DNA from: Prorocentrum cordatum
Taxonomy: Eukaryota; Sar; Dinophyceae; Prorocentrales; Prorocentraceae
Reading direction: 5' to 3'
Assembly: GCA_963575745.1 (NCBI GenBank)
Contig: CAUYUJ010003658.1
Coordinates: 1 to 64,000 of the forward strand
Length of the DNA: 64,000 bases
In this document: piece by piece, positions 11,179-21,065 of the stretch
Position numbering within the stretch: position 1 is the stretch's first letter
Layout: each line of letters starts with the position of its first letter
Position numbers and translations under genes: made by a program
The notes under the pieces: model-generated
Database searches by the model: none
What the model saw: only the letters and a program-made list of their open reading frames with translations
What the model was told of the DNA's origin: nothing

Positions 11179-11226
11179 CGCTGCGATTTTAATTTCCCGC
11201 CTCGACGGGAAATTATAATCGCAGCG
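11179..11226. repeat. 21-bp inverted repeat with 6-nt loop
   Basis: Arms 11179-11199 and 11206-11226 match at 20 of 21 positions (CGCTGCGATT..AATTTCCCG), with loop CCTCGA. The surroundings (11090-11330) are AT-rich with repeated GCGATTTT. It could be a small foldback element or an RNA hairpin. Confidence 0.75.
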
Positions 11227-11563
11227 CCCCGGGATTTTCTGCGATTTTGGTTTTTTTATTCGATTTAATTATTTTCAGGCCGTTCGGAATTGAATTTGAT
11301 TGATTTTCGGAGGCTTTGAAAATCGCAGAATTCAGAGGTCCTGGGGGGCCCGGGGCTTTGACATCCTGGAAGGGCAACACTTGCCACCGTCGTGGGCTTG
11401 TTATTGCGCAGCCGCCCTCTGGAAGGACAGCCGCGCCAGGGGGAGTCGCAGCGCCAAGTCCCTCGCGAAGTCCGACCTCATTACTCCTCGCCGTCTGAAA
11501 CCTCAGCCATCCTGGGTTCCGGAGAGTAAGTTGGAGTTCTTGGTTGTGAAGTATCTTTCGAAG

Positions 11564-13256
11564 ATGTCTGATTCTCAGGAGTCTGTGTTCTTACATGCCA
11601 TCGCCAACGTCCCCTCAGTGCTGGGCCTCAACAAAGTGCCTGTGTGGAGTCTGTGCGCTGGAACGGGCATCATGCACCACTGCATGGGCGCGATCAGCGG
11701 GGTTCTTCGGAACCAGTACGGTGTCGACATTTGTTTCGATACCGTTTTGATCGCGGAGCTCGACCGCAGGAATCGCGAGCACGTCATTGCAGAGACCCAG
11801 CCCACTTTCGCAACGGAGAGGATGGAGGAGCTTCATGAAGGAGACAGCGTCCGCAACGTCGTCGATCCCGAGCATGTCCGCACGCAGCACCTCCCAGAGG
11901 TGATGCTATCTAAAAAAGGGATTGGGGTCATGTAGCTCAGATCCAGGGTCCACGTTGCTTCGCCGATGCATCGCGACGGTGACTTGTACTTGTCGGCGAT
12001 GCATCGATATTGGGGATACACCTCGAACTGCGTAATAGATGCATCAGCGATGCGGTGCGACCCCCTGGCCCCTTTTACTACGACCTTTTTTTGGGAAGTC
12101 TGATAAAGGTTGTATGGCTAGATGCGGGGTTCCCTTGCAAGTCTCGCAGTCCTCTCAATGCGGCCGCTTCCAGCAACCTGGGCTGTGTTCAACAAGGTAC
12201 TGGTACCACTGGAGAAGGCTTTCAAGCGGTCGAGCGAACGGTCGATGCTCGCAAGCCTCTCGTCATTACATTGGAAAATATTAAGCAGTTGGCTAGCAAG
12301 CCCGCTGGAGGCATGAGCGACATGGAATGGATGAACATGAAGCTGCGTGAGAAGGGGTGCTGGATGCACTCCCTCATGATGGACGCCCGCGACTTCGGGG
12401 CACCGTGTGAACGACAGAGGCTCTGGTGGGGGGGGGGCCAAGAACCTGGTGGGAAATCACGATGTCATTTCTTCGTTCTTCATGCAGTGTCTCAACGCTT
12501 TCCGTCATGCGTCTGCGGCGAAGATCACTGACTTCATCACTGCTGACCCCATCGAGAGGACTGCGCAGGCCGAAGCACTCGGCATGCGCACGCACCAGCA
12601 GGACGGGGCGAAGGACACCGCCAAGAAATAGCTCGATTGGAAAGTATCGCATCACTTCTACTTCTCAAGTTGGGGCTTGGCCTGGCCCGCGACGGCTGAC
12701 ACCATGAAGCACGTCGACTTGGGGGGGGCTTCTCCCACGGGAACGTGATGCGGCGGGCTTCCTCGGTACAGCGTTCCAGCCGAAGGCGGACTTGGAGTTC
12801 GTGGATGTGAACATGCAGCTCCTGCGGTCCGTCGGCCCGCTTCTGGGCGAGAACGGCAAGCTGAAGGACAAGAACGCGACGCCGTGGAAGTCCATCGTGC
12901 CGACGCTCACCGGGACGGCGCGCTTCTTGGTGCGCACGCGCTCTCCTAGGAGGGTGCGCCTCATGGAGGGCTTCGAGTGCATGAGGCTCATCGGCTGGGG
13001 AGACGAATGCTGGCCGGCAGGAATCAGTCGGATCGACGCCGAGGTGGCCACCACCAACCATAAGAGGTACAGCGAGTTGCTGATGGAAATGACTGGGAAC
13101 GGCTACTGCGCGTGGCACATCATCCCGTTTCTCCTCGCGCAGCTCGCGACTATCGGCAAGTTCGGATCGCATGCCGACCAGTCCATCGAGGAGGACATCG
13201 AGGAGCTCATGGACATGGAGATTGACACCGCCATGAGCTGTCAGCGTCCTTGTTCG
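11564..13256 (+). pseudogene. Cytosine-5 DNA methyltransferase-like, broken
   Basis: Motifs in order fit the C5-methyltransferase fold: SLCAGTGIMHHC (motif I type, near 11650), LDAGFPCKS with the candidate catalytic Cys at about 12136 (motif IV), ENIKQL near 12275 (motif VI), and APCERQRLWW near 12400 (motif VIII type). A downstream part, RLMEGFECMRLIGWGDECW near 12960-13014, looks like the C-terminal motif region. The family moves a methyl group from S-adenosylmethionine to C5 of cytosine in DNA. The start at 11564 is the first ATG of the conserved part. The gene is interrupted between 11895 and 12110 (intron or decay), changes frame at a G10 run (12428-12437), has an in-frame TAG at about 12630, and ends near a GTAAG donor at 13256. 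Methyltransferases of this kind are known as passengers of dinoflagellate retroelements, which may be the origin here. Confidence 0.65.
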
Positions 13257-13299
13257 GTAAGCGCGAGCTCAGACTGAGGGCGCGTCAGCCTGGGGGCCG

Positions 13300-14695
13300 C
13301 CCCCTCGTCCTCCTCCTCAGCCTCCTCCTCAGCATCCTTCTCGTCCTTCAGTTCTCCTCCTCCTCCTCCTCCTTCTCCTTCTTCTTCTTTTCCTCCTCTT
13401 CCTTCTCCTCCCCCTCCTACTCCTCGCCTCCAACGCCCTCCCAACTCTGCCCCGTCGGCCCTGCGCAGGGAACTCGTCGGTTACAGCTGGGGCCCTGGGG
13501 GCCGCGAGAAGACTAGAAGGCCCGAAGGGCCGAGAAGGGTCCTCGAGTCACCAGGGTCTTCTGCCCCCCATCAGAGTACCTCCATCTCCCTCGTCTTCCT
13601 GCTAGCGAATAGGCGCGGGCCTGGGTGGTTGGTAGCACCGTGAGTCTGTGATTCGAAACAGCGACTTCTAGATTCACCATCCCAGCCCCCTCCCAGCGCT
13701 CGCTGCGAATCACAGGCGGTGGATATAGAGACCATGCCGACCACGCTAGGGTGACAGGCCCGCCCCTCTTGTTCATCATGGGTCTCAGGGGCTCGGCGCT
13801 GGCGTCGGGGACGGCGCGCGCGAGGCTGGCTCTGGCTTGGAGGGCCGAGCTAGGTGGTGTGACGCCCCCCTCTTCGCTGAAGCTTAGAATCAATAGTAGA
13901 TGCAAGCCCTGGAAAGACTTCAGGGGGCGCTCCGTCTCGGCATCGTGGCTCTTTCCCTGTTCATGGCGCGCCCTCGCTAGCTTGGCCGCGCGCAGATTCG
14001 TCTGCCGCGCGTTGTCATTGCGGCCGCCAGCGCGGGCGCGTTCATGAAGAGGGAGGGGCAGGGCGATGACCAGGGTGGCAACGGCTGACGGCAGCGGCAG
14101 CGGCGACGGCGACGGAGGGTCGGGGCTTTGCAGCTTTCTCCCCATCGGTGCAGCGATTTCAACGATCCCATCGGTCAAAGATTCAAGCTGGCTTTTCAAG
14201 AGCCAGAGGATCATCAAGGTCCTGGGTGGGGGCCCCCAAAAAGTAGATGTTCCACTCCGTTATTTGCGCCGTTCGTTGTTTCGGGCCCGAAACTTGACGT
14301 CAGGTTCTGGCCGAGATTAGCCTTGGCCCTCGTGGGCCCAAGTGATGCCCACCGTTCCCTTTACTCCGCTTCCCTCCCCTTCTCTCCCTTCGACTCCCTC
14401 TCCTGCCTCTGTTCCTCCTCCCTCCTTCCCCACCTGCTGCTTCGCCTTCCCCGCCCCTGTCCTCCCGCTCCTGTTCTTCCTGCCCACTCCCTAGACCGCC
14501 GGCAGCGTTCGCCCTGTTGACTTTGGCAAGCTGGCCGCGTTATCCCCCCCCCCCCTGGAGCAAACTCCCGACCTGGGCCTCCCGTTCCAATCTCGCAGCT
14601 GCTAACCAACGAGTCAAGCTCTTCAGTCCCGAAGCCTTGCGCGCCCACGCCCTCGGCTTCCATCTTCTCGACCGCCCGACCGACGACCTGTCGCG
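13300..14695. other. CTC tract and intergenic spacer
   Basis: CTC/CTT triplets run from about 13308 to 13420. The rest has no supported gene; the open frames crossing 13513-14520 on both strands lack any consistent protein-like pattern. A C10 run lies near 14548. Confidence 0.5.
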
Positions 14696-16960
14696 ATGGC
14701 GGCGGCCTCGAAGCACCTCCAGGACATGCAGGGGGCGTTGAGCGGCGGCGCTGATCGTCGCTCTCGCACCGGCGGCAGCCGCAGCGGCGTTGGAGGTTCC
14801 GACGTCATGGCGGTGCTCAGGCTGGGAGGAGGAGGAGGAGGAGGAGGAGCAGCAGGAGGAGGGCGAGGACGAGGAAGGCAAGGAGGAGGAGGAGGAGGAG
14901 GAGGAGGAGGAGGAGGGAGGAGGAGGAGGAGGAGGGGCTTTTCTGGGAGGTATCTTTGCCCCTCCCCAAGGCCCTCTTGGGGCCTTCTTGGAGCCGTCTT
15001 GGGCCCTCTTGGGGGGCTCTTGGGGGGCTCTTGGAGTACTCCTGGAGCTTTCTTGGTGCCCGCTTGGAGCCCTTCGTCGTACTCGGGGCCGTCGCAATCG
15101 CCGAGGGCATGAAGTCCAAGTAAGTAGGGTTCCAGGCCAGAGAGGTCTGTGCCGCAGTCATCGTGAGGGTCCTCCACGTGCTGCTTCCTGGCCTTCGGTA
15201 CATGGCCCTCCTTCAACTTGGCCTTCTGGCGAATGCGCTCATCGGTCGGATAGGATTTGACACGGTCAATCCTCTCTCCCTGTGACCCAAAAAACGTTCC
15301 CGCCTTTTCGGGCCGATCTGTCTTCTGCGGGCAGGATTTGACATGGTCAATCCTTTCTTCCTGTGACCCAAAAATGGTTCCCGCCCTTTCGGGCCGATCT
15401 GTCTTCTGCGAGCCCTGGGCCTTTGTGCGGTTTCCTGGGCTCGGTCCGATGCTAGCAGCATGGTTGCTCTCTGCCGTCTTCTTGTCTTGTCCTGGCCCAC
15501 GCCCTTGACTATGATGTCTGGCGTCGCGCCACCTCCACGAATTTCGAGGGCATCGCAAGTCAAGGAGATGAGTCGTTCGGGCCCCTCTGTCTGCCGAAGG
15601 ACGGACTCGGGCGACTTCAGCTGCGGCAGAGGGGCCCGAACGACTCATCTCCTTACTTCAGTGCGTGGGGTGGGGCCAGCCGACTCAACGTAGTGCGACT
15701 TTCGACTTCCTCCCCAGAGGCCAGACGGCCGCAAATGCGACACTTGCCCGCGTCGCGACAACGACCTCGACCCGATCGACCTGGCGGCGGGCAAGCGCGT
15801 CTTCATGTATTGGGGCCGCAAGGCCGACGCGCGGGGGTGCACCCAGGGGACCGTGTGCGGGTGCTGCACGAGGTGGTTCAACGGCGACGTCAGGCAGCTC
15901 CCAGGGATGACCTACGCGAAGTTCAAGGGCGTTCTTGGAGCTGGGCCAGAACGCGTCAAGGTCTTCGGCGTGATCATCGACAAAATGATTGCGTCCATGA
16001 TTGAGTCGGGTGCGAAGCGCACTGCTCACCTGGACTACGACGAGGTGCACGACTGCGTGCTTCAAGAGGTCGTCATCAAGGAAGCCGTGAAGACAGGCCT
16101 TGGGAAAACGTTCTACCCGATGGCGAGCTACCAGAGGACCAAGGGCGACTTCGCTACGAATGGCTTGGCCCAGACGGAAGGGCACTACCTGGGCGAGGAC
16201 GAGAACGGACTTGAGGGCGTCTGGGTCCCAGACGTGGACTGCACCCACTACGGGAAGGTCGAGCGCCACCAGTCGGTCAGGACGGTCAACTTGGGCTCTG
16301 GCTCCGTAGAGTCAATCTCGCAGAAGCAGGCGCAAGTTTTCGAGATGCTGTTCCCGGGTTCGCTCGCCTCTCTCAACATCACTGGCGCCATCGACCAGGT
16401 CATCGGCGTGCCTCCTGCTGCCGCCGCTGGCCGCAGCGACGCGCCGCCGCCGCTTGCAGGCCCTGCTGCGTCGCGCCCGCCGACTGCCGACCCCGCGCCA
16501 GCGGCGGCGGAACAGGCAGCTGGTGGGGCCAAGCGCCGCGGGCGAGGAACTGGCGGCGCATCAGCTTCCGGCAGCGGCGGCGAGTCGAGCGGCTCGAGTG
16601 GCGCCACCGCGTCCGCAAAGCCAGGCGCCAAGAAGCGAGGTCGGCCGCCTGTGAAGAACCTTCTGATGGAGGTGTCCGAGTTGGAGTCCCGCTTCTTCAG
16701 TGCAGGCTCCGACGACGCTCTCATGTGGGGGAGCGAGCAGGATGCCCAGATCAAGCTCAACCTCGCATTGCTGACAGACTTCTCTTCGAAGCTGCGCACC
16801 CTCGAGGACCCCGACGAGCATCGCCTGTGCAAGATCAGCGAGAAGAAGCTTGCTGTGATCAACGACTTCCTGGGGCTTGCCGCTTTGCCATCCGAGGAGA
16901 TGAAGACCAAGTGGGATCGGGTCCGAATCCAGCGTCGTTGGAGGGGGAGCAGGGGGTTAG
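14696..16960 (+). CDS. Gene 2 N-terminal part with CxxC pairs and an Ala/Gly-rich linker
   Basis: Exon 1 (14696-14820) starts GCGATGGCGG and gives MAAASKHLQDMQGALSGG. It joins exon 2 at 15720 across a GC-AG intron, giving AVLR then PDGRKCDTC. Exon 2 begins with four Cys in two pairs (CDTC and CGCC, about 35 residues apart), a likely zinc site, followed by a compact helical region (YAKFKGVLG, VFGVIIDKMIASMIE, FYPMASYQRTKGDF). From about residue 250 it becomes Ala/Gly/Ser-rich and basic (AKKRGRPPVKN resembles an AT-hook), then helical again (ESRFFSAGSDDALMW). The convincing protein ends near WDRVRIQ (about 16937); the frame itself stays open to 17211, and an intron is likely before that. Chromatin or DNA binding is suggested only by the basic hook and the Cys pairs. 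Confidence 0.6.
14938..15075 (-). repeat. Third copy of the 36-nt-core repeat
   Basis: Bases 14938-14973, read on the minus strand, equal the core at 10660-10695 without a mismatch. The neighbouring CTTGGGG-like units match the CAAGAGG units of the other copies. On its own strand the core is followed by a CTC tract, as in the copy at 10890. Confidence 0.8.
15252..15412. repeat. 81-bp tandem duplication
   Basis: Unit 1 (15252-15332) and unit 2 (15333-15412) share AGGATTTGACA.GGTCAATC and CGGGCCGATCTGTCTTCTGC with few differences. It lies within the intron of gene 2. Confidence 0.9.
15562..15654. repeat. Perfect 28-bp inverted repeat
   Basis: Arms 15562-15589 and 15627-15654 are perfect reverse complements (AAGGAGATGAGTCG... 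and ...CGACTCATCTCCTT) around a 37-nt loop. It lies just upstream of the acceptor of the gene 2 intron. Confidence 0.9.
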
Positions 16961-17279
16961 CAAGGAAAGGGTGCCTCTCCCCAGGGCCCTCCGATAGGGG
17001 GCTCATGCGGGCCTCTCTCTTTCCGTTCCTGGATCCTGGAGCATCGCGGCTGTCTTGTAACTTTTGGAACCCTTGGAGCCCAAAGCCCCGAGAGAGCATC
17101 CAGGACAGCTCCGAAAGGGCTCCGAGCGAGGCCCTTGCAAATGCCCTGCAGGAGCGCGTCAGAAGGTCTGACTGGGTGATCCTGCGGGGCGTTTCCAACG
17201 GGATTCTTTAGAGCTTACTCTATTAGGGATCCCCCTGGGGGTAGCGTAGTGGAAGCGATGTGAGGTAGATTTTGAGGGC

Positions 17280-19451
17280 GTGCTCATTGTTGTTCGTGGT
17301 TCGTGGGGGCTCGGACACTTGACCGCGTCGGCTACCCGTGGGCCTTTCTGGCGCCGCCGTGCCCCCCCCTCGCCGCGCTTCCCCGATCTGTCTCGCTCGC
17401 CCGCCAATCCCGGCTCTGCAGAGCTTCCCAGGAAGGGTCCTTGGAGGGGTGCGAGAGGGTGCGCGCTTGCGCAGACATCCGTTCTGGCGGGCGAATTCGC
17501 TTCCTCTGAAACGTTCCAGGGGGCTTCAGACCTTAGCAAACCTCTCAGTCGACGGGCTCCGAGTTGGTCCCAGCATTCCTCGAAGATGGCATCGAGATGT
17601 TACGAAGAGATGCCGCCCTGCCCTCTCTCGCTCGTCCTTGCCTGGGAGAGCGGGGATGGGGGGTGGGCGGGCGGGTCCTCTCTGGTGGCCATCTGCGATG
17701 CGTTCTTGGCGTTGTCTTGGGTCCCCGGCGTAAGCCCCCCTACGAGGCACGACCTCGCCGTTATTACCTTGGCGCTCGATCCCGCGACGACGTTGGATAT
17801 CCCGCCTCACCTTTGCTGGATGCGGAAGAAGCTGGGCGTGGTAAAGGCAACTGATGCCAAACAGTTTTTCACGCTCATCTCTACCCGGGCCTTGCGTGCA
17901 GTCGGACTCGCTCCTGCCGCCATCTGCGAAGAGCAGCAGCAGCTCTTCGCGGACCGCCTTTCGCATGCTCTCCGCATCAAGACTGAGGACAAGCGCGCGG
18001 CCGCGTTGGCCGCTCTGACGGCTGACGACGAGGATTTCGACTACGATTTCGAAGATGAAGTCTCCGAGTGGTGGGCTGCGTTCCAGGTGATCTACAGCGC
18101 CAAGAATGTCACGTACCCCTCTGTGGCCGACGTGGTGGAGCACCTGAGCGACGCCATTGTGATTATTGAGGGTGCGCTCCCTGCGAAGAAACAGGCTGGG
18201 ACGCAGTTGGGGACTGCGCTAAACATGTGGAACCCTGGGCAGTTGATCTTCCGCGAGGCCAAGGAGCTGCTGGAGAAGGCCAAGGCCATTGTTTCAGCCA
18301 TCGAGCCCGTCAACGAGAAGATCGCTGTCCTCAACGCCAGCGTGACGCAGTGCCTGCCAGACGTTTTTTCGCGTGATCTACATTGGCTGGATGGGGCCGT
18401 TGATTCGGCCAAGGCAGTCGTGGAGTCTCTCGCCTCGCTGTCCCATTGCATTCCCGCTTGCGTTCCCAACAATAATGACTCCAAGATCGTGACGGCGATG
18501 ACCAAGTGGATCGACTTTCTCATTCAGGGTTGGGCTACCGTGCTGTCCCCGATCCTGGTCAATACAACGACAGGGGCTTCGCTTGCCAAGTGGGTCGAGG
18601 ACACCGGGGACCGCCGCCGCTTGCTTGAGAAGTACACCGAGGCAACGGCCAAACACAAAAAGCATATCCCGATGATTGAGGCCAAGACCAATGCCATCCA
18701 GCAGTTGTGCAGCATCGGGGAGGCCTTGAGCCGTTGGCATTCGCTCTCGAGCTCGGGGGCCGCGAGCAATGCTACACCAGCTGACTACAAGTCTGTCCTG
18801 TCAATCATCGCGACCAACTTGAAACCGATCCACAAGGATGCAGTGCAGTTCTTCGCCGACCCAGAGGCTCCGCTGGCCCTGCTGGCGTCGCCCGTGCTGG
18901 GCTCTGCAGGCGAGCGCATGCAGGAGATGACGACGGTTGCAATTGAGATGAGCGGCCCCATCCTCATGCCCATCCTCGACCACGTGCTCCTTGTTCTCGG
19001 CGCTGCGTGCTGTGAGAAGCCGTGGTCATGGAACGATCTTGACGAGGGCGGAGTCTCAGCCGTCGCGGAGGCGAAGCACCCGGTGAACATCATCGCGGAT
19101 GGGCTCCAGTTTGCCTTGGACATCGGCGACGAGACGTTGCATCGCCAGCTGTCCTTCGCCGTCTCGGCCAGCCAGACGTTCCAAGCGGTGGCTACATTGG
19201 CGAAGTATAAGCACGTGCGCGCAGCGGCCAAGACCTTCAAGGACTTGCTCTTGGAAAGCTCCGCGGTGGCTCAGTGGAAGGAGTTGAACGCCCGCTGGGA
19301 CAGCCTGCAGAGGATCGACCTCGCGACGCTGGTTCACGGGGCTGAGCTCGCCCAGTGCCGAACCTCATCTGCCTCTGTTCAGCCAGCGGCCGAGCCTCCA
19401 AAGTCCCCTGGGGCTGCGGCTTGGCGGCGAGCTTGGCGGTGGCAGGTGTGA
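17280..19451 (+). CDS. Gene 2 central part, long helical protein (unknown)
   Basis: One frame is open throughout, but convincing protein starts near 17820 (MRKKLGVVKATDAKQFF); the sequence before that reads like an intron or spacer. From there to about 19357 the product is a long, well-composed alpha-helical protein without repeats: ALRAVGLAPAAICEEQQQL, an acidic patch DDEDFDYDFEDE near 18040, and many amphipathic helices. There is no signal peptide and no clear membrane segment. The last 30 residues before the stop lose this character, so an intron probably begins near 19357. It is probably the same gene as the exon at 15720 and the one at 19487. No known domain was recognised. Confidence 0.6.
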   Translation: MLIVVRGSWGLGHLTASATRGPFWRRRAPPSPRFPDLSRSPANPGSAELPRKGPWRGARGCALAQTSVLAGEFASSETFQGASDLSKPLSRRAPSWSQHSSKMASRCYEEMPPCPLSLVLAWESGDGGWAGGSSLVAICDAFLALSWVPGVSPPTRHDLAVITLALDPATTLDIPPHLCWMRKKLGVVKATDAKQFFTLISTRALRAVGLAPAAICEEQQQLFADRLSHALRIKTEDKRAAALAALTADDEDFDYDFEDEVSEWWAAFQVIYSAKNVTYPSVADVVEHLSDAIVIIEGALPAKKQAGTQLGTALNMWNPGQLIFREAKELLEKAKAIVSAIEPVNEKIAVLNASVTQCLPDVFSRDLHWLDGAVDSAKAVVESLASLSHCIPACVPNNNDSKIVTAMTKWIDFLIQGWATVLSPILVNTTTGASLAKWVEDTGDRRRLLEKYTEATAKHKKHIPMIEAKTNAIQQLCSIGEALSRWHSLSSSGAASNATPADYKSVLSIIATNLKPIHKDAVQFFADPEAPLALLASPVLGSAGERMQEMTTVAIEMSGPILMPILDHVLLVLGAACCEKPWSWNDLDEGGVSAVAEAKHPVNIIADGLQFALDIGDETLHRQLSFAVSASQTFQAVATLAKYKHVRAAAKTFKDLLLESSAVAQWKELNARWDSLQRIDLATLVHGAELAQCRTSSASVQPAAEPPKSPGAAAWRRAWRWQV

Positions 19452-19486
19452 TTCGCATTGCCGAGCGTGTTCGGCTTCCGCTTCAG

Positions 19487-20127
19487 GTGTCGTCGGACTT
19501 GAAGGCCGACAAGGGTGGCTCGCTTCGTTTCCACATCGGGACCTTCGACAAGCGCCTGAACCATGAGTGCATCATGCAGTCTTTCGAGAAGGACATCTTG
19601 GACTTGAAGGCTTTCTACAAGGCAGCCGTCGAGCAAGATCTCCTGTCGATGGCGGGCAACCTTGAAGCCGAGGTCCCAGTGCATTCCAGCACGGCCATTC
19701 TGGGGAACACCGATCAGATGGATGCTGTGATTGGCGCTGACCACGCCGCCATGACTTCCGTCTCCATGATCCTGAAGGGCGTGATGAAGGTGGTGTTGGG
19801 CTTCAACAAGACGTTCACTGTGGCCAGTCTTGAGGTGGTTCAGCGGGCCTCAGCTGCTGCCGACAACGCCCTCGCCACAGTGGCGCTTGCCGCGGCGCTT
19901 TCAGCCACCCAGCGAGAGTGGCCAGGGAAGTTTCGGTGGCGTCCCTTCGCAAGGACATCGCGAAGTCTGGATGGTCACCGTCCGAGGAGATCGACGAATT
20001 GTTGTCCTCATGGGCCGCCGGGTTGTACCTCGACCGCGAGAAAGACCAGGAGGAGGAGGCCAACAAGGAGGATATCGATAAGCTTGACGCCGAGCTCTTC
20101 GAGGATCCCAGACGACAAACGGGATGA
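19487..20127 (+). CDS. Gene 2 C-terminal part, helical
   Basis: It starts after the acceptor CTTCAG at 19486. The first frame reads VSSDLKADKGGSLRFHIG, then helices (ECIMQSFEKDILDLKAFY, ADNALATVALAAALSAT) to about 19915. The protein-like frame then shifts by one base into VAREVSVASLRKDIAKSG, SEEIDELLSSWAAGLYL and an acidic end (EEANKEDIDKLDAELFEDP), stopping at 20127. The shift could be decay or error. It continues the style of the preceding helical exon. Confidence 0.5.
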
Positions 20128-20134
20128 TTGGTGG

Positions 20135-20232
20135 GGGGAGGGAGGAGGAAGAGGAGAGAGATGAGGAGGAGGAGGAGGAGGGGGGGGGATGTGAAGGAGG
20201 AGGAGGAGGAGGAGAAGGAGGAGGGGGAGACT
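20135..20232. repeat. (GGA)n tract
   Basis: GGA/GAG triplets with G runs, directly after the stop of the preceding frame. By analogy with the resolved introns it may be part of an intron leading to the coding exon near 20566. Confidence 0.7.
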
Positions 20233-20565
20233 CAAGACAACTCGGACTGTTATCCATGGGATTGCTGTGGCGCTCTCGTCATCGTCCCCTCGGCGGCGAC
20301 GTCGATTTCCCCAGCCCCGAGTCGTCTAGGTTGGGGGTCACTGACCCGATGGGCGTCATCCAGACTCCGTCCGCCCCCGCGCTCCTCTCCCTCCTCAGCC
20401 TTGCATCCCCTTCGCTCCTCCGGTAGGGTCCCTCTGAATGAATGTTCGGATGCCCCCCTTGGTCCTTGGCCTCCCGGGCTCTCGCGCCCCTTCCCGCAGG
20501 GGCAGGCACCTGATCCGACTGCGGCGGCTTCTTCCTCTTCGAGTCGCAGGGGGTTCGCGGGGAGG

Positions 20566-20694
20566 ATGGCGAAGCCGCCGCTCCCCGGGCTGAGGGAGTC
20601 CCCAGAGGACAAGCAGCAGTCGCCAGACGCGGCGCCTGCGTTCAAGAAGCGCAGCCTCGCCGAGCGCATGGCTGCGCGCAAGGCCCGCCGCTAG
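20566..20694 (+). CDS. Short basic C-terminal exon or small protein
   Basis: The frame reads MAKPPLPGLRESPEDKQQ and ends FKKRSLAERMAARKARR before a TAG at 20692-20694. The basic end looks like a nuclear localisation signal. The frame is open further upstream from about 20128 as Ser/Pro-rich sequence, so this may be the last exon of gene 2. Confidence 0.4.
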   Translation: MAKPPLPGLRESPEDKQQSPDAAPAFKKRSLAERMAARKARR

Positions 20695-20759
20695 GCCTCC
20701 AGGCGAGATGCAGGGCGCGCGGCGCCTGCGCAGGCCCCAGGGCGAGGTGGGGGAAGAGG

Positions 20760-21065
20760 ATGAGGAGGAGGTTCCTCCTCCTCCTCCATTTCCTCCTCCT
20801 CCTCCTCGTCATCCTCTTCCCCCTCCCCCCCCCCCCCTTTCTCTTCCCCCTCCTCGGGGAAGAGGTGGAAGAGGAAGAGGGTCGGAGGAGGGGATTTGGA
20901 TGGGGTTTGGAGAAGGAGGAGCAAGAGGAGGAGGGGCATGGCGTGGAGGAGGAGGAGAAGGAAGAGGAACGGGATGATGAGGGGGAGGGGGCCACCTAAG
21001 GATAAGCAGGAGGAGGAGGAGGAGGAGGAGGAGGATCTGAGGAGGATCAGGAGGGGATGTAGGAG
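20760..21065. repeat. Inverted CTC / GGA arms
   Basis: A CTC arm (about 20772-20850) is followed by a GGA/GAG arm (about 20858-21050). The arrangement is the same as in the introns at 728 and 1896, but no coding exons could be placed on both sides. Confidence 0.75.

Larger units (their letters stand above)
14821..15719 (+). other. Intron, GC-AG, with (GGA)n, the shared core and two other repeats
   Basis: Exon 1 ends CTCAG and exon 2 starts GCCAGACGG after CAGAG; CTC AG plus G CCA keeps the frame. AGGC is present at both edges. The intron holds a GGA tract (14825-14940), the reverse copy of the 36-nt core (14938-14973), an 81-bp tandem duplication and a perfect 28-bp inverted repeat. Confidence 0.65.

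Noticed and set aside
13513-14217. Minus-strand frame in the spacer before gene 2
   Set aside because: No motif, no start context, and no continuation into flanking exons.
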